DNA of 64,000 nucleotides from Rhipicephalus microplus. Its lineage: Eukaryota; Arthropoda; Arachnida; Ixodida; Ixodidae. Location: NCBI RefSeq assembly GCF_043290135.1, contig NC_134700.1, positions 244,984,039-245,048,038 on the forward strand. The letters run 5' to 3'. Of this stretch, positions 1 to 11,126 are shown one piece after another. Position numbers and translations under genes: made by a program. The notes beneath the pieces are model-generated. The model did not search any database. It saw only the letters and a program-made list of their open reading frames with translations, and was not told the DNA's origin. The first letter of the stretch is position 1. Every line of letters starts with the position of its first letter.

Positions 1-1135
<1,135 letters not shown>

Positions 1136-1858
1136 AGTAACGCAGGGGACGACTTGCAACTCATGATTACGGAGTAAGACAAGGAGAGCAGAAAGGTAGG
1201 TCTCAAAATGAATCCGCAGAAAACGAAAGTATTGTACAACAACCTTGGAAAAGAGCAGCGCTTCGAGATAGGTAATAGTGCACTTCAAGTTGTAAAAGAC
1301 TATGTCTACTTAGGGCAGGTAATAACCGCGGAGCCGAACCACGAGATTGAAGTAACTAGAAGAATAAGAATGGGGTGGAGCACATTTGGCAAGCACTCTC
1401 AAATTATGACAGGTAGATTGCCACTATCCCTGAAGAGAAAGGTATATAACAGCTGTATCTTGCCGGTACTTAGCTACGGAGCAGAAACCTGAAGACTGAC
1501 AAAGAGGGTTCAGCTTAAATTGATAACGACGCAGCAAGCGATGGAAAGAAAAATGGTAGGTGTAACCTTAAGATACAAGAAGAGAGCAGAGTGAATTAGG
1601 GAAGAAAAAATCAAGAAGAAGAAATGGACATGGGCCGGGCATGTAGCGCGTAGACAGGTCAACCGCTGGTCGTTAAGGGTAACTAACTGGATTCCCAGAG
1701 AAGGAAAGCGGGTTAGGGGGAGACAGAAGGTTAGGTGGGCAGATGAGATTAAGAAGTTTGCGGGTATAAATTGGCAGCAGCAAGCACAGGACCGGGTTAA
1801 CTGGCGGAACATGGGAGAGGCCTTTGTCCTGCAGTGGACGTAGTCAGACTGATGATGA
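1136..1858 (+). pseudogene. RTE reverse transcriptase, C-terminal part and 3' tail
   Basis: The plus-strand frame starts just downstream of where the catalytic FADD should be. It includes the conserved VGLKMNPQKTKV and YLGQ blocks, then the LSYGAETW region with a TGG-to-TGA stop at ~1490, then the thumb/C-terminal block ending in NWRNMGEAFVLQWT before a stop at ~1842. More stops lie at ~1169 (TAA) and ~1593 (TGA). The same C-terminal block recurs at 21398-21972 and 54012-54268, so this is one RTE family with at least three copies here. The tail is GATGATGA, consistent with RTE-type short 3' repeats. Confidence 0.85.
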
Positions 1859-1879
1859 TATATATATATATATATATAT
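1859..1879. repeat. (TA)n tract between RTE and gypsy
   Basis: About 21 bp of TA separates the RTE 3' tail from the first base of the gypsy 5' LTR. Confidence 0.9.
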
Positions 1880-2047
1880 TGCCACAGGCATGGAACGAGG
1901 TTTAGCCATGCCAATGCGAGTATGTGCCATGGTGTGAAAGAAGAAGAGGACGGTTGGTGTGTGCTCGTGCTCTAACGTTCGGTTCGGCTCGACGTCCAGT
2001 GCTGCTCCTGTGATTAGACGTTCTGGTCGTTCTGTGATCACGTGACA
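1880..2047 (+). repeat. Gypsy 5' LTR (168 bp)
   Basis: Begins TGCCACAGG and ends GTGACA, with TG...CA termini. It matches 8136-8300 except for 4 substitutions and a 3-bp GAA indel. Very short for a gypsy LTR. Confidence 0.95.
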
Positions 2048-2052
2048 TTTTC

Positions 2053-2069
2053 TGGTGGAGGTGCTGGGT
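2053..2069 (+). other. Candidate primer binding site
   Basis: TGGTGGAGGTGCTGGGT starts five bases after the 5' LTR, where a PBS should be, and begins with TGG as expected for pairing to a tRNA CCA end. I cannot name the tRNA. Confidence 0.4.
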
Positions 2070-2206
2070 AGTGTTGTATGCACTGCACTCAGCAGCAAGG
2101 TCCCGACAGTAGTCGCGACTTGGAAGAACCAGCTGACCTACGGCGTAGCAGGCGACAACTAGGCCTACCTCCTGAATTCGGACAATTTCCACAACTCGGC
2201 AGTACT

Positions 2207-3474
2207 ATGGCTAGTGCGGGAACGCAAACCCAAGAAACATCAACGCTGCCTCCTCCATGGTTCTTCAACGTTCGCGTAGTCCGAAGCCGTTCCACGGTGA
2301 CCCTTATGAGGACGTCGACGACTGGCTTGACGACTACAACCGTTGCGGCAGCGTCAACGAGTGGAACGAGCAGCGAAAGCTTCGGTATGTCTACTTTTAT
2401 CTCGAGGACTCTGCGCGCACTTGGTTCGAAAACCATGAAGCCACTATGACAACCTGGCCAGAGTTTTGCAACCAGTTGCGAAATACCTTCCGAAGCTCTG
2501 ACCAAAAGGAGCAAGTGAAACGGCTCCTCAATTCCCGAAACCAGCGTCCGAACGAGAGTGTTGCCATGTTCGTTGAGGACATGACGCGGCTGTTCAGGCG
2601 AGCCGACTCCTCAATGACGGAAGAGAAGAAGGTGCGCCTCCTAATGCAGGGAGTGAAAGAGCAGCTGTTCGCGGGACTAGTGCGGAACCCTCCCAGCACT
2701 GTACAGGATTTCCTCCGCGAAGCCACGACAATGGAGAGAATGCTAAGGCAGCGTTCGTACCAGTATGAGCGTCCTGGCAGTCTTTCGTCAGTGTCGTCGG
2801 CCCTACCTACACCTGACGTCACGACTGTAAAAGACCTGACGGAGCTCGTGCGCAGTATTGTGCGCGAGGAGCTGCAAAAGCTGCACGTGGTGTCTTCTCC
2901 GCCCCATGTTGCTGCTCTAACGGATGTCGTTCGTGAAGAGGTCCGGCAGCTGGTGCACCCCATGACGACTCTGCGTGCAGCCGAAGTCCAACCCAAGACG
3001 GCCCCGCGTTCAGCCGGAGCTCCGCTATTAACGTACGCGGAAGCACTACATACTCCTGCACCGGCTGTTGGCTATCCGTCCCGTCCGTCCACCCTGCAGA
3101 CGGCACCGTCGTTCTACTCGGGACCACCGCAGTACGGCAACCCACCCCTTACACGGAAATCCAGTGTTTGGCGTGCTCCCGACAACCGGCCTCTATGTTA
3201 TCACTGTGGTGAACCAGGTCACATCTACCGTGAGTGCGCCTACAGGCACATGGGTCTTCCCGGTTTTCGTCCGGATGCTCGTCGACCCAGAGATGGCGAG
3301 CGGCCCCGTGCTATCGCCGAATACTTGGCAAGCCAACGATCCTCAACCCTTCCGCGTCGCCAATCTCGCTCACCATCTCCACGGCGTTCCACGTCACCTG
3401 GCCAACAATCAACCTTTGCGGACGTCCTTGCAGGAAGATCGCCTAGATCCACAAGCCCGCGCCGGGGAAACTAA
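2207..3474 (+). pseudogene. gag: Gypsy Gag (capsid and nucleocapsid), 5' frameshift
   Basis: Structural Gag polyprotein of the retrotransposon, which would package element RNA in a cytoplasmic particle. The main frame runs 2257-3474 (405 codons). It has a retrotransposon-gag domain in the first ~130 residues (with ARTWFENH and WPEFCNQLRNTF) and one CCHC zinc knuckle, CYHCGEPGHIYREC, at residues ~314-327, followed by an Arg/Ser-rich tail. The natural start is probably the ATG at 2207 in another frame, whose PPP-rich leader runs to about 2256. A one-base loss near 2256 separates the two. The stop TAA at 3472 directly follows a slippery heptamer. An in-frame ATG at 2078 upstream of the leader is another possible start. 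Confidence 0.9.
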
Positions 3475-4486
3475 GAACAGCGACCTCTGGGGGTGAGGCC
3501 GCTGTTGATCGACCGTTACAAGACCCTCCCCCGATTTGCCTGCTGACATCCGACGACATTCTTTCACCGACGTGTGCCATCGACGACAAACGGGTGTCTG
3601 CTCGTATCTCTGTTCTTGTCGACAACCACCCGCTGACCGCTCTGGTAGATACGGGTGCCGATTATTCTGTTATAAGCGCTGACCTCGCTGCACAGCTAAG
3701 AAAGGTAACGACACCTTGGGGACATGGAACCAACTTCCGGACTGCGGGAGGTCACCTATTGACACCGCTAGGAATGTGCACTGCCCGCCTCCAAATTCGT
3801 GAGTCGACGTACATTGTTTCCTTCGTTGTATTTCGCGAATGCTCCCAAAACCTGATTCTCGGAATGGATTTTCTCCGCGAGCATGGAGCCATTATTAACC
3901 TTCGCAACCTGCTCATAACGTTATCTAACGACCATACAGCCCTACGAAAGGATGCAGTTGCGCCGACCACAACACTTCGAATTGCTGACGACACCATCGC
4001 ACTGCCGCCGCGAGCCAGTATGTTGGTAACGGCGGAGAGCGACTGTGACAACAAGAGTAGTGGCATCGCGGAAACTAACCTCTCGGTGCTCTTGGCTCGG
4101 CAGATTTGTGTCGCGCGTGCTATCGTCAAACTGAAACATCGGAGGACTCAGCTTCTTATCACGAATTTCGGCGGCCAGTACCAACACTTGGCAAAGCGAA
4201 CAGCAATCGCGAACTTTGAAGCCATCGATGACGAAGAATGTTCCACTATCGCTCCGATTGCCACTGCTGCCGAAGGTAACACTGCATTAGCCAGTACAGT
4301 TGACGTGAATTGCCAGCTATCCTGTGCGCAGCAACAGCAGATACGCATGATTTTACGTACGTATAGTGATTGCTTTGCGTCCACCTCCAAAATCAAGCAG
4401 ACCCCAACCGTGAAGCACCGCATTATAACAGACCCTAAAGAACGGCCTGTACGACAGCACGCCTACCGCGTGTCACAAAAAAAAAA
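3447..4486 (+). pseudogene. pol: Gypsy Pol: aspartic protease and start of RT
   Basis: Frame -1 to gag. The retropepsin active-site motif LVDTGADYSVIS lies at ~3642-3677 with catalytic Asp at 3648, and the second conserved block ILGMDFL at ~3858. A linker follows, then the RT N-terminal approach (VKHRII...RPVRQ) near 4411-4455. The frame is lost in a run of ten A at 4477-4486, so protease and RT are now in different frames. An upstream ATG is not needed, because Pol should be made by frameshifting from gag. The first codon of the open frame is at 3447. Confidence 0.9.
3465..3506 (+). promoter_or_regulatory. -1 ribosomal frameshift signal at gag/pol junction
   Basis: The zero-frame reads G GGA AAC (3465-3471), a canonical X XXY YYZ heptamer, immediately before the gag TAA stop. 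After a 4-nt spacer there is a hairpin: 3476-3482 AACAGCG pairs with 3500-3506 CGCTGTT, one A/C mismatch, then CCTC (3484-3487) pairs with GAGG (3495-3498) around a 7-nt loop. The pol frame is -1 relative to gag and is open from 3447, overlapping gag by 28 nt. Together this should set the Gag to Gag-Pol ratio. Seen directly in sequence; activity is inferred. Confidence 0.75.
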
Positions 4487-4929
4487 CAAGAGGCAATACG
4501 TTTTCAAGTGAAACAGATGCTCGACGACGACGTTATCCAACCCTCCAACAGTCCATGGGCGTCACCCGTCGTACTTGTTAAAAAGAAAGACGGCACTCTT
4601 CGATTTTGCGTCGATTACCGGAAGCTCAACAAAGTGACGAAGAGAGACGTCTACCCTCTCCCACGCATAGATGATTCACTGGATCGACTTCGACATGCCC
4701 GATATTTTTCCTCAATGGATTTACGCAGCGGCTACTGGCTGATCGAGGTCGATGAACGTGACAGGGAAAAAACAGCATTCATAACTCCCGATGGCCTCTA
4801 CGAATTCAAAGTGTTACCATTTGGATTGTGCTCTGCACCGGCAACGTTCCAAAGGATGATGGACACCGTCCTGTCCGGTCTGAAGTGGGAATCCTGCCTC
4901 GTGTATTTAGACGACGTCGTTGTTTTTTT
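4487..4929 (+). pseudogene. pol: Gypsy Pol: reverse transcriptase fingers/palm
   Basis: Contains the gypsy RT series SPWASPVVLVKKKDG, FCVDYRKLN, YPLPRIDD, FSSMDLRSGYW (catalytic Asp of motif A), LPFGLCSAPATFQRMMD and the catalytic YLDD box near 4905. The frame is entered from the A-run at 4477-4486 and lost in a run of seven T at 4923-4929 just after YLDD, where one T too many pushes the reading frame on. Key catalytic residues are intact, so the lesions look recent. An assembly error in homopolymers could explain both indels. Confidence 0.93.
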
Positions 4930-5615
4930 CCAAAACATTTGAGCAACATTTACAACGACTTCAGTCCGTCTTCGTCGCTATTCGATCCGCAGGCCTATCT
5001 CTAAAACCGGAGAAGTGTCATTTCGGCTACGAAGAACTAAAGTTCCTCGGCCACCTTATCAGTCACGATGGCATTAGACCAGACCCAGAAAAGACCATGG
5101 CTGTTGCTGCATTTCCTCCACCTTCGAACAAACGGGATTTGCGCCGGTTTTTGGGTCTCTGCGCCTACTACAGGCGCTTTGTCCAGAGCTTTGCCAACAT
5201 TGCTGAACCCCTTACCCGTTTAACGAAGGAGGATACTCCTTTTGTGTGGGGTCCAGAGCAGAGAGCCGCTTTTTCCCAGCTTCAGCAGTGCCTTCAGAGT
5301 GAACCCTTACTCGGGCACTTTGATGAAGATGCCACCACCGAACTTCACACTGACGCAAGCAACATCGGTCTTGGTGCAGTACTCGTCCAGTGGCAAGACG
5401 GCGCTGAACGTCCCATCGCTTATGCTAGCCGCATTTTGTCATCTGCGGAAACTAACTACTCGACCACGGAGAAGGAATGTCTTGCTGTTATTTGGGCGAT
5501 AACAAAGTTCCGACCGTATCTGTATGGCCGTCCATTCAGAGTAGTTACGGACCATCATGCCCTCTGTTGGCTGGCCAATCCCAAGGACCCTTCAGGGCGC
5601 CTCGCGAGGTGGAGC
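4930..5615 (+). pseudogene. pol: Gypsy Pol: RT thumb/connection and RNase H
   Basis: Continues in the next frame with the RT thumb ([26 protein letters not shown]) and a gypsy-type RNase [15 protein letters not shown] (Asp), [10 protein letters not shown] (Glu) and [10 protein letters not shown] (Asp), the expected D-E-D set. The frame is lost at a T-run at 5616-5619. Confidence 0.92.
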
Positions 5616-6256
5616 TTTTACGCCTTCAAGAATTTGAGGTTACAGTCGTCTACAAGTCGGGCCGCAGGCACACTTATGCTGATTGCCTTTCGCGCTCACC
5701 TCTCGCGACGACATCGAGGGACGATGATACCGATGGCCATTTTCTTTGTGCAGTCAGTGAATCTGACTTAGCCCAACAACAGTGGAATGATTCAGAGATC
5801 CAACAACTTATCAAATACCTTCAAGCTCGCAGCTCGAGTTCACCATCGGCATTTGCACGTTCAGGGTCATTTTGTCTCCGCAACGACATCGTCTACAAAA
5901 AGAACTTCGAACCTTATGCGACTGAGTACCTCCTCGTCGTTCCACCAGGGCTACGTGCTGACATTTTATCTGCCTGCCACGACGAGCCTTCCTCCGGCCA
6001 CCTAGGATTCGCACGTACCCTTGCCCGGATTCGGACTCGCTACTACTGGCCAAAGCTCGCCCAGGATGTCAAGCATTACGTTAAACCGTGCAATCATTGC
6101 CAGCGCCGTAAAGCCCCACCTGTGAGCCCTGCTGGTTTATTACAGCCTGTTGCACCCCCGTCACAACCGTTTGAACGAATCGGCATGGACTTGCTTGGGC
6201 CCTTCCCGAAGTCACATGATGGCAACCGCTGGATCGTAGTCGCTACTGACTATTTC
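5616..6256 (+). pseudogene. pol: Gypsy Pol: tether and integrase N-terminal half
   Basis: Resumes with [14 protein letters not shown] and ADCLSR, typical of the end of gypsy RNase H. It continues to the integrase zinc-binding H2C2 domain (GHLGF ... CNHCQRRK, ~5998-6110) and the start of the catalytic core with its first Asp in GMDLLGPF (~6184-6207). The reading stops at 6256, where a LINE copy interrupts the core between the first and second catalytic aspartates. Confidence 0.92.
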
Positions 6257-7260
6257 AATCAATCAATCAATCAATCAATTTTATTTGGCATTCATTACAG
6301 CAAGATAATGAACACGAGGACAAGAACAAAAAGCTGCTATACAGCAGCTTGACAAAGGTCCTTGCCCCAATTCTCGACAGCCAAAAACAACCTACCATGC
6401 ATTTAAACATCTCTAATTTCACATTTCTATTAAACATTTTCGGTTATCACATCTAGCAGAAAAATCATGAAACAGTGCATAACGCAAGCGGAAATAATGT
6501 AGAATAATGGAATGCACAGGTTATTTCGCACAAATGAGATGTACAAAATTTGTATGCGCAATAAAGACCATTATGCATCATGTATGTAAACATCTTAACA
6601 AACTGAGAAGCTTGTATAACAGGCAAATTTTTTGATAAAAAATAACTTAACGTAACGCGCACTACTACTTTGAAGATAAGTGCTCACCCACATACCGTTT
6701 TATTGCACTTCTTGAAGATCTTTGTATGCAAATGCCATTTCTTTCAAATTCGTTGAGCAAGCGTGGCACAAGGTATGACAGACTGCTCATCCCATATTTC
6801 GTTCGCGAAAAAGGTATGAGCCATCTGTCTCTCTCCCTTATGTTATATGAGATAGCTTTAGGTATAGTCAGCTTGCATAATAACAAAAAACTATGGTTGT
6901 TGCATCGGAAGTATTTTTGGCATTTTAAAGCGAGGTTAACGTTATAGAAATTTTCGAGGGGGCAGATCTTAAGGGTGGAAAATAGTTCTCCAGTATTGGC
7001 ATCATACTGAACATTTGCTATGTGACGAACTGCTCTTTTCTGAAGCACACTCAACCTATGTAAATTGACTTTTGTAGTGTCACCCCATACTAACTGACAA
7101 TACGTTAAGTGAGGGGAAAATAGGGCGTTATAAATCATGCGTTTAACGCTCCTCGGTAAAGTATAGCGCAGTCTACAGAGCACCCCACAGGCTTTCGCTA
7201 AACGGGTGGCAATGTGATCAACATGATCATTCCAAATGAGATGATCATGTTGATCATTTA
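6257..7260 (-). mobile_element. 5'-truncated CR1/L2-like LINE inside gypsy integrase
   Basis: The left end is (TTGA)n on the minus strand (6257-6280), a simple-repeat LINE 3' tail. A ~380-bp 3' UTR and then coding sequence follow to 7260. Host integrase codons stop at 6256 and resume at 7261 in a readable frame. Flanks ATTTC (6252-6256) and ATTTA (7256-7260) could be a 5-bp target duplication with one mismatch. The insertion is younger than the gypsy element. Confidence 0.85.
6665..7260 (-). pseudogene. CR1/L2-group LINE ORF2 C-terminus
   Basis: The minus-strand frame is open from the insertion edge at 7260 to a stop at 6665 (~198 codons). It is the region after the RT catalytic core: NDHVDHIATRLAKACG, then LFSPHLTYCQLVWG and LSVLQKRAVRHIAN, the pattern seen downstream of RT in CR1/L2/Crack LINEs. 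No endonuclease or catalytic RT motif is present, because the copy is 5'-truncated. It is fully open, unlike the other LINEs here, which suggests a young insertion. Clade assignment is from motif style only. Confidence 0.7.
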
Positions 7261-8034
7261 ACGAGGTACTGCGAAACGAAATCCCTACAACGAGGCACCG
7301 CCAATGAGGTTGCGTATTTTTTCATCAACAACATCGTCTTCCGCCATGGAGCGCCAACAGTTCTCATCACTGACCGTGGAACAGCCTTTACAGCCCAATT
7401 GATGCAAGACGTCACGAGACTTAGTGGAACAGCTCATCGCAAAACAACCGCATACCATCCACAAACCAACGGTCTGACGGAGAGATAAAACAAGACGCTC
7501 GCTGACATGCTATCTATGTACGTCGACCGTGATCACAAAAACTGGGATGCAATTTTGCCATACGTAACGTTCGCTTACAACACTGCGGTTCAAGAGACTA
7601 CGGGTTTCACTCCATTCCGGTTGCTTCACGGCCGAGAAGCAATTACGATTCTTGATGCCATGCTGTTGCCTGACACGACCAATATTACTACTGATGCGAA
7701 CGACTTTATCCGGCTCGCCGACGCGTCCCGCCAGCTTGCACTCAAGCGGATCCGAAAACAACAACGAATCGACTCGCAGAGATGCAACTCCCGTCATCGC
7801 CATGTCATTTACCAACCCGGTGATCTGGTCTGGCTGTGGATCCCCTTTCGCAAAAGGGGCCACTCGGAAAAGTTACTTCACCGCTACTTCGGTCCCTATA
7901 GAGTACTACGGCGCCTCACAGATGTCAACTACGAAATTCTGCTTGAAGACACAGCTCAGCGATCTCGATGTTCCCAGCAGGCCGACATTGTTCATGTGTC
8001 ACGGATGAAGCCACACTACCCCCGAGCCACCTGA
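7261..8034 (+). pseudogene. pol: Gypsy Pol: integrase core and GPY/F domain
   Basis: Integrase resumes at 7261. The second catalytic Asp is in LITDRGTAF (~7363) and the Glu is in NGLTER (7480), exactly 35 residues apart (D-x35-E). A TAA stop at 7486-7488 follows two codons after this Glu. The frame then stays open to 8034, with WDAILPYVTFAYN, a basic segment, a PGDLVWL block and the C-terminal module GPYRVLRR (GPY/F). No chromodomain is evident. It ends ~100 bp before the 3' LTR, so there is no room for env. Confidence 0.93.
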
Positions 8035-8120
8035 CCCTGCTTCATCACGCGTCTTTGTGCGTGTACGCGACTACCTTAACTTTTAATCGGCATTGGTCAT
8101 CGGGGTGGTACTTTTTCTTT

Positions 8121-8135
8121 TCGAAGGGGGGGTAA
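8121..8135 (+). other. Gypsy polypurine tract
   Basis: CGAAGGGGGGGTAA directly precedes the 3' LTR, the position and composition of a plus-strand primer. Confidence 0.75.
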
Positions 8136-8580
<445 letters not shown>

Positions 8581-9340
8581 ATATAGTGTGGGAGGGTGAG
8601 ATGGTTTGATGAAATATAGCTCCCTGGTGATGACCTGAATAACGTCACAATCCCTTCACGCACGTGGTCAAACCCTTTACGCCATACGTGTGGCACATAC
8701 CCACGGACGGGTATGTGCCACAGCTGATTACCAGTTCCTATCCACCCAGGAACGGCGAGAGCAGACCTGGGCAGTTTCAATGCGTCAGCGTTAAGAAAAA
8801 GCTGCCATCGGCCGTGTTGACGCGTCAAATGCAAAAAATAAATGTCAGTTTCCCAACAGGAATCGAGCCCCCAGCGTTTTACGTGCAATAAAGTATTCTG
8901 CCACACAGCCACTTTATGTCTCCGAACTACTTTCAAATAGACCCTAATGTCCGTGGAACATCAATTGTGGTTGCAGGGCTGGCTATCTAATTTTATACAC
9001 GTTGCATATGTATTCCTATGATACAGCCGTCACGTTGGGTTAATGTATACTGTAGTCAAGCGCCATTCGCTTAAGTTGATTTATGTAACACTGTCCATGG
9101 CTGCCATCCTCGCGAGCACCAGCCTTGCTAATATTTATGTTTCTGTGGGCATTATATGTAACAGTAACGAAGTGGGTATATAAAACATATGCGGCTGTTT
9201 AACGTATGTCTGTGCGTGCATTTATACGTTTCTTTAGCGCCACTTCGTAACGTTTCGTTGAATAAATGATTACAACTCAGTCAACTTCCATCCGTATGCT
9301 TCGCGTAACGTCGATTGCTAAGTACGTGAGATCTGTCCAA
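8581..9340. repeat. Unclassified repeat-like stretch with tRNA-like and hairpin parts
   Basis: No gene. It contains a 14-bp perfect inverted repeat (8689-8702 with 8709-8722, 6-nt spacer, TGTGGCACATACCC). On the minus strand at 8848-8915 is a tRNA-like segment with A-box TGGCTGTGTGG and B-box GGCTCGATTCC. A near-inverted pair GTAACGAAGTGG / CCACTTCGTAAC lies at ~9169-9262. A T-run follows at 9342-9356. Probably several old SINE-like insertions. Confidence 0.45.
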
Positions 9341-9482
9341 TCTTTTTTTTTTTTTTTGAGATACAGCTGCAGCAAGAGTCATATGTCACAGAGAGCAAAA
9401 TAGTGTAGAAGAAGGTGGAGAAGCAATTATTAGGCGCCATGTACATGGAGCTAATGTTGAGCGTTCGAGGCTCCTCTGTTTT

Positions 9483-9908
9483 TCAGGCGGCCAGGAGACC
9501 TTGGTCTCTGGCGGCGGTCTGTGCCCTCTCCGTGACCGAACACACTTGTGTTTCCGGGTCGGAGTTCAACAGCGGCATCTCCCACTGCTGAGGGGTACTG
9601 ATATGCGCAAACTTAGGATTGAAGTTCCTGGAATTTAGGACAGCCCCAGGTGATACGGTGAAGACTTGCGTCATCGTTTGGGCAGAGTTCACAAGAGCTG
9701 GAATAAACTGAGGGGTGTAAAGGGGGTTGGGAAGGTATTCGTTTGTAGCTGCCTCCAAATTACTTCCTGCCTCTTCTTTAGAGTTATGTGTGCTAGGGGA
9801 TAGATTAACTCGGCTAGACGATAATGTTGCGTTATCTCCTGGAATATTACCGGGAATCAAACTGACAGTATACCCTCTGGCCAACATATGTCCGCTCAAA
9901 AAAAGCAT
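9483..9908 (-). CDS. Unknown ORF, 141 codons
   Basis: The longest stand-alone open frame in this region not explained by a known element. It is open ~80 bases further upstream (to a TGA near 9990). The first residues are hydrophobic (MLFLSGHML), the middle is Ser/Asn/Pro/Thr-rich and uncharged, and near the end there is VCSVTERAQTAARDQG. Past the TGA stop the same frame carries NNCFSTFFY and DSCCSCIS before a T-run at 9342-9356. The Cys arrangement faintly recalls a Spatzle-type cystine-knot segment, but the spacing is too short and I do not claim it. It could be a decayed exon, a pseudogene or chance. Confidence 0.25.
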   Translation of the reverse strand: MLFLSGHMLARGYTVSLIPGNIPGDNATLSSSRVNLSPSTHNSKEEAGSNLEAATNEYLPNPLYTPQFIPALVNSAQTMTQVFTVSPGAVLNSRNFNPKFAHISTPQQWEMPLLNSDPETQVCSVTERAQTAARDQGLLAA

Positions 9909-10147
9909 GAAAACCCGAAGCCGTTTGCGTTCGAAGACGACAGGTAACCTTAACGCAGACAGAACGCGACAAAGAGTTTCGGCGGCATGTCATCCTGTCA
10001 CCAACCACGTATTTTCTATTTGGGGCTTTCCTTTCTGCAGATTCTGCTGAAGCGATAATACTTTGGTGTGCCAGCGAATACAACACGATGTTATATAAGC
10101 AACTTCAGGGGGGTTTCAACTTTGGCTTGTTGGTGAATCACCTAGAC

Positions 10148-10266
10148 GGGGAGCGATAGCCACAAAAAACTGGACACAAGAAGGAGCACAGATAGTCACA
10201 CTAAGCACTTCGTTTGTCTATCTGTGCTCCTTATTGTGTCCTGTTTATTTGTGGGCATAACTCCCC
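10148..10266. repeat. Foldback element, ~49-bp arms
   Basis: Imperfect inverted repeat: 10148-10195 pairs with 10218-10266 around a ~22-nt loop. Arms share GGGGAG, CCACAAA, GGACACAA and AAGGAGCACAGATAG in order with a few mismatches. Non-coding, MITE-like or a hairpin SINE end. Confidence 0.65.
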
Positions 10267-10864
10267 ATCAAGTTAGAAGCGAACATGGCACAGCGTCGTC
10301 TTGATGAGCTCTTCAAACGACGAACAATCTTTTGAAATCGCAGATATATAGCGAGAAATGCATTTCACGTGACCTTTTTTTTTTCAGTATACCCCTGTCT
10401 CTCCTCGAGCCGGATATTGCTTTCCCAAACGGAAGTTCACATATTTGATCACTCCTTGCATCTATGAATCAACAACTGAGCGCGTCGGTTGCAGCACAGG
10501 CGGTTCAAAAGACAAGCAAACATCTGCGATAAAACACACATAGCGAAGCCGAGGATCAAGGAGATGGTTAAGCACGTTGCGATGTCTTGTCCTCGGGGCA
10601 TCTTCGCTCTCCATCCCTTCCTCTTTGAAATAGCAAGTAAACGAATACACGCTAGCTAACCATTCTGGGTTTTTGATAAGGAGTTTTCTCTCTCTTTTTT
10701 CTGTAATGTCTTTGCACGCCGCTCTGCACTTCCCTTTGCAGTCGAACCGCGCTGTCAAAACAAACCCCGTCCCGTCATCCACTATCTTTTCGAATGACCT
10801 CGCACGTTCCCGGAGGTGCCGAGCTTTCACTTCTCATTACACTTGGCCCTTTTGCAGCGCTATT
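10267..10864. other. No clear feature
   Basis: A T-run sits at 10377-10384. A minus-strand open frame at 10462-10830 (122 codons, basic, several Cys) has no recognisable motif, no signal of family identity and no neighbours to support it; I treat it as unassigned. Confidence 0.3.
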
Positions 10865-10952
10865 CTTCACGCGTGCGTCCGCGTGCGTGCGTATGTTTGT
10901 AGACGCGCGTGCAAGTGTGTGTGTTTGTGTTTGTGTGTTTGTGCGTGTGGGC
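10865..10952. repeat. Imperfect GT-rich tract
   Basis: Irregular GTGTGCGT/GTGTTTGT repeats. It leads directly into the duplicated module at 10953-11040. Confidence 0.7.
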
Positions 10953-11040
10953 ATGAGTGCGTGCCACTAAGCAAACTCACGACCTTCCAGTCAATAAGTT
11001 TATCTCTCTTTTTATCTCTCTTCTGACAATAGAAGAGAAG
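10953..11040 (+). repeat. Dispersed ~90-bp module, copy 1
   Basis: Contains GCATGAGTGCGTGCCACTAA, CTCACGACCTTCC and TCAATAAGTTT, then AGAAGAGAAGG. The same blocks in the same order occur at ~12814-12891, where they form the 5' part of a SINE insertion bounded by target duplications. This copy has ~18 extra bases and no SINE behind it. Confidence 0.7.
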
Positions 11041-11061
11041 GAATTGTCAGTGTTCGCTGCT

Positions 11062-11126
11062 CTTACACCACTAAAGCAGCAATAAACTTTCTGAAAGAAA
11101 GTTTATTGCTATTTTGTTGGTGTAAG
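11062..11126. repeat. 65-bp hairpin, 31-bp arms, 3-nt loop
   Basis: 11062-11092 pairs with 11096-11126 with four mismatches; the inner 15 bp (AGCAATAAACTTTCT / AGAAAGTTTATTGCT) are perfect around the loop GAA. Function unknown. Confidence 0.85.

Noticed and set aside
2089..2996. Minus-strand ORFs of 141 and 199 codons
   Set aside because: Shadows of gypsy gag on the opposite strand.
8035..8120. env gene of a gypsy errantivirus
   Set aside because: Only ~100 bp separate integrase from the polypurine tract.
9483..9908. Spatzle-like cytokine
   Set aside because: The Cys/CCSC pattern is suggestive, but the interval between landmarks is about half the expected length and the frame contains a stop. 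Kept only as an unknown ORF.
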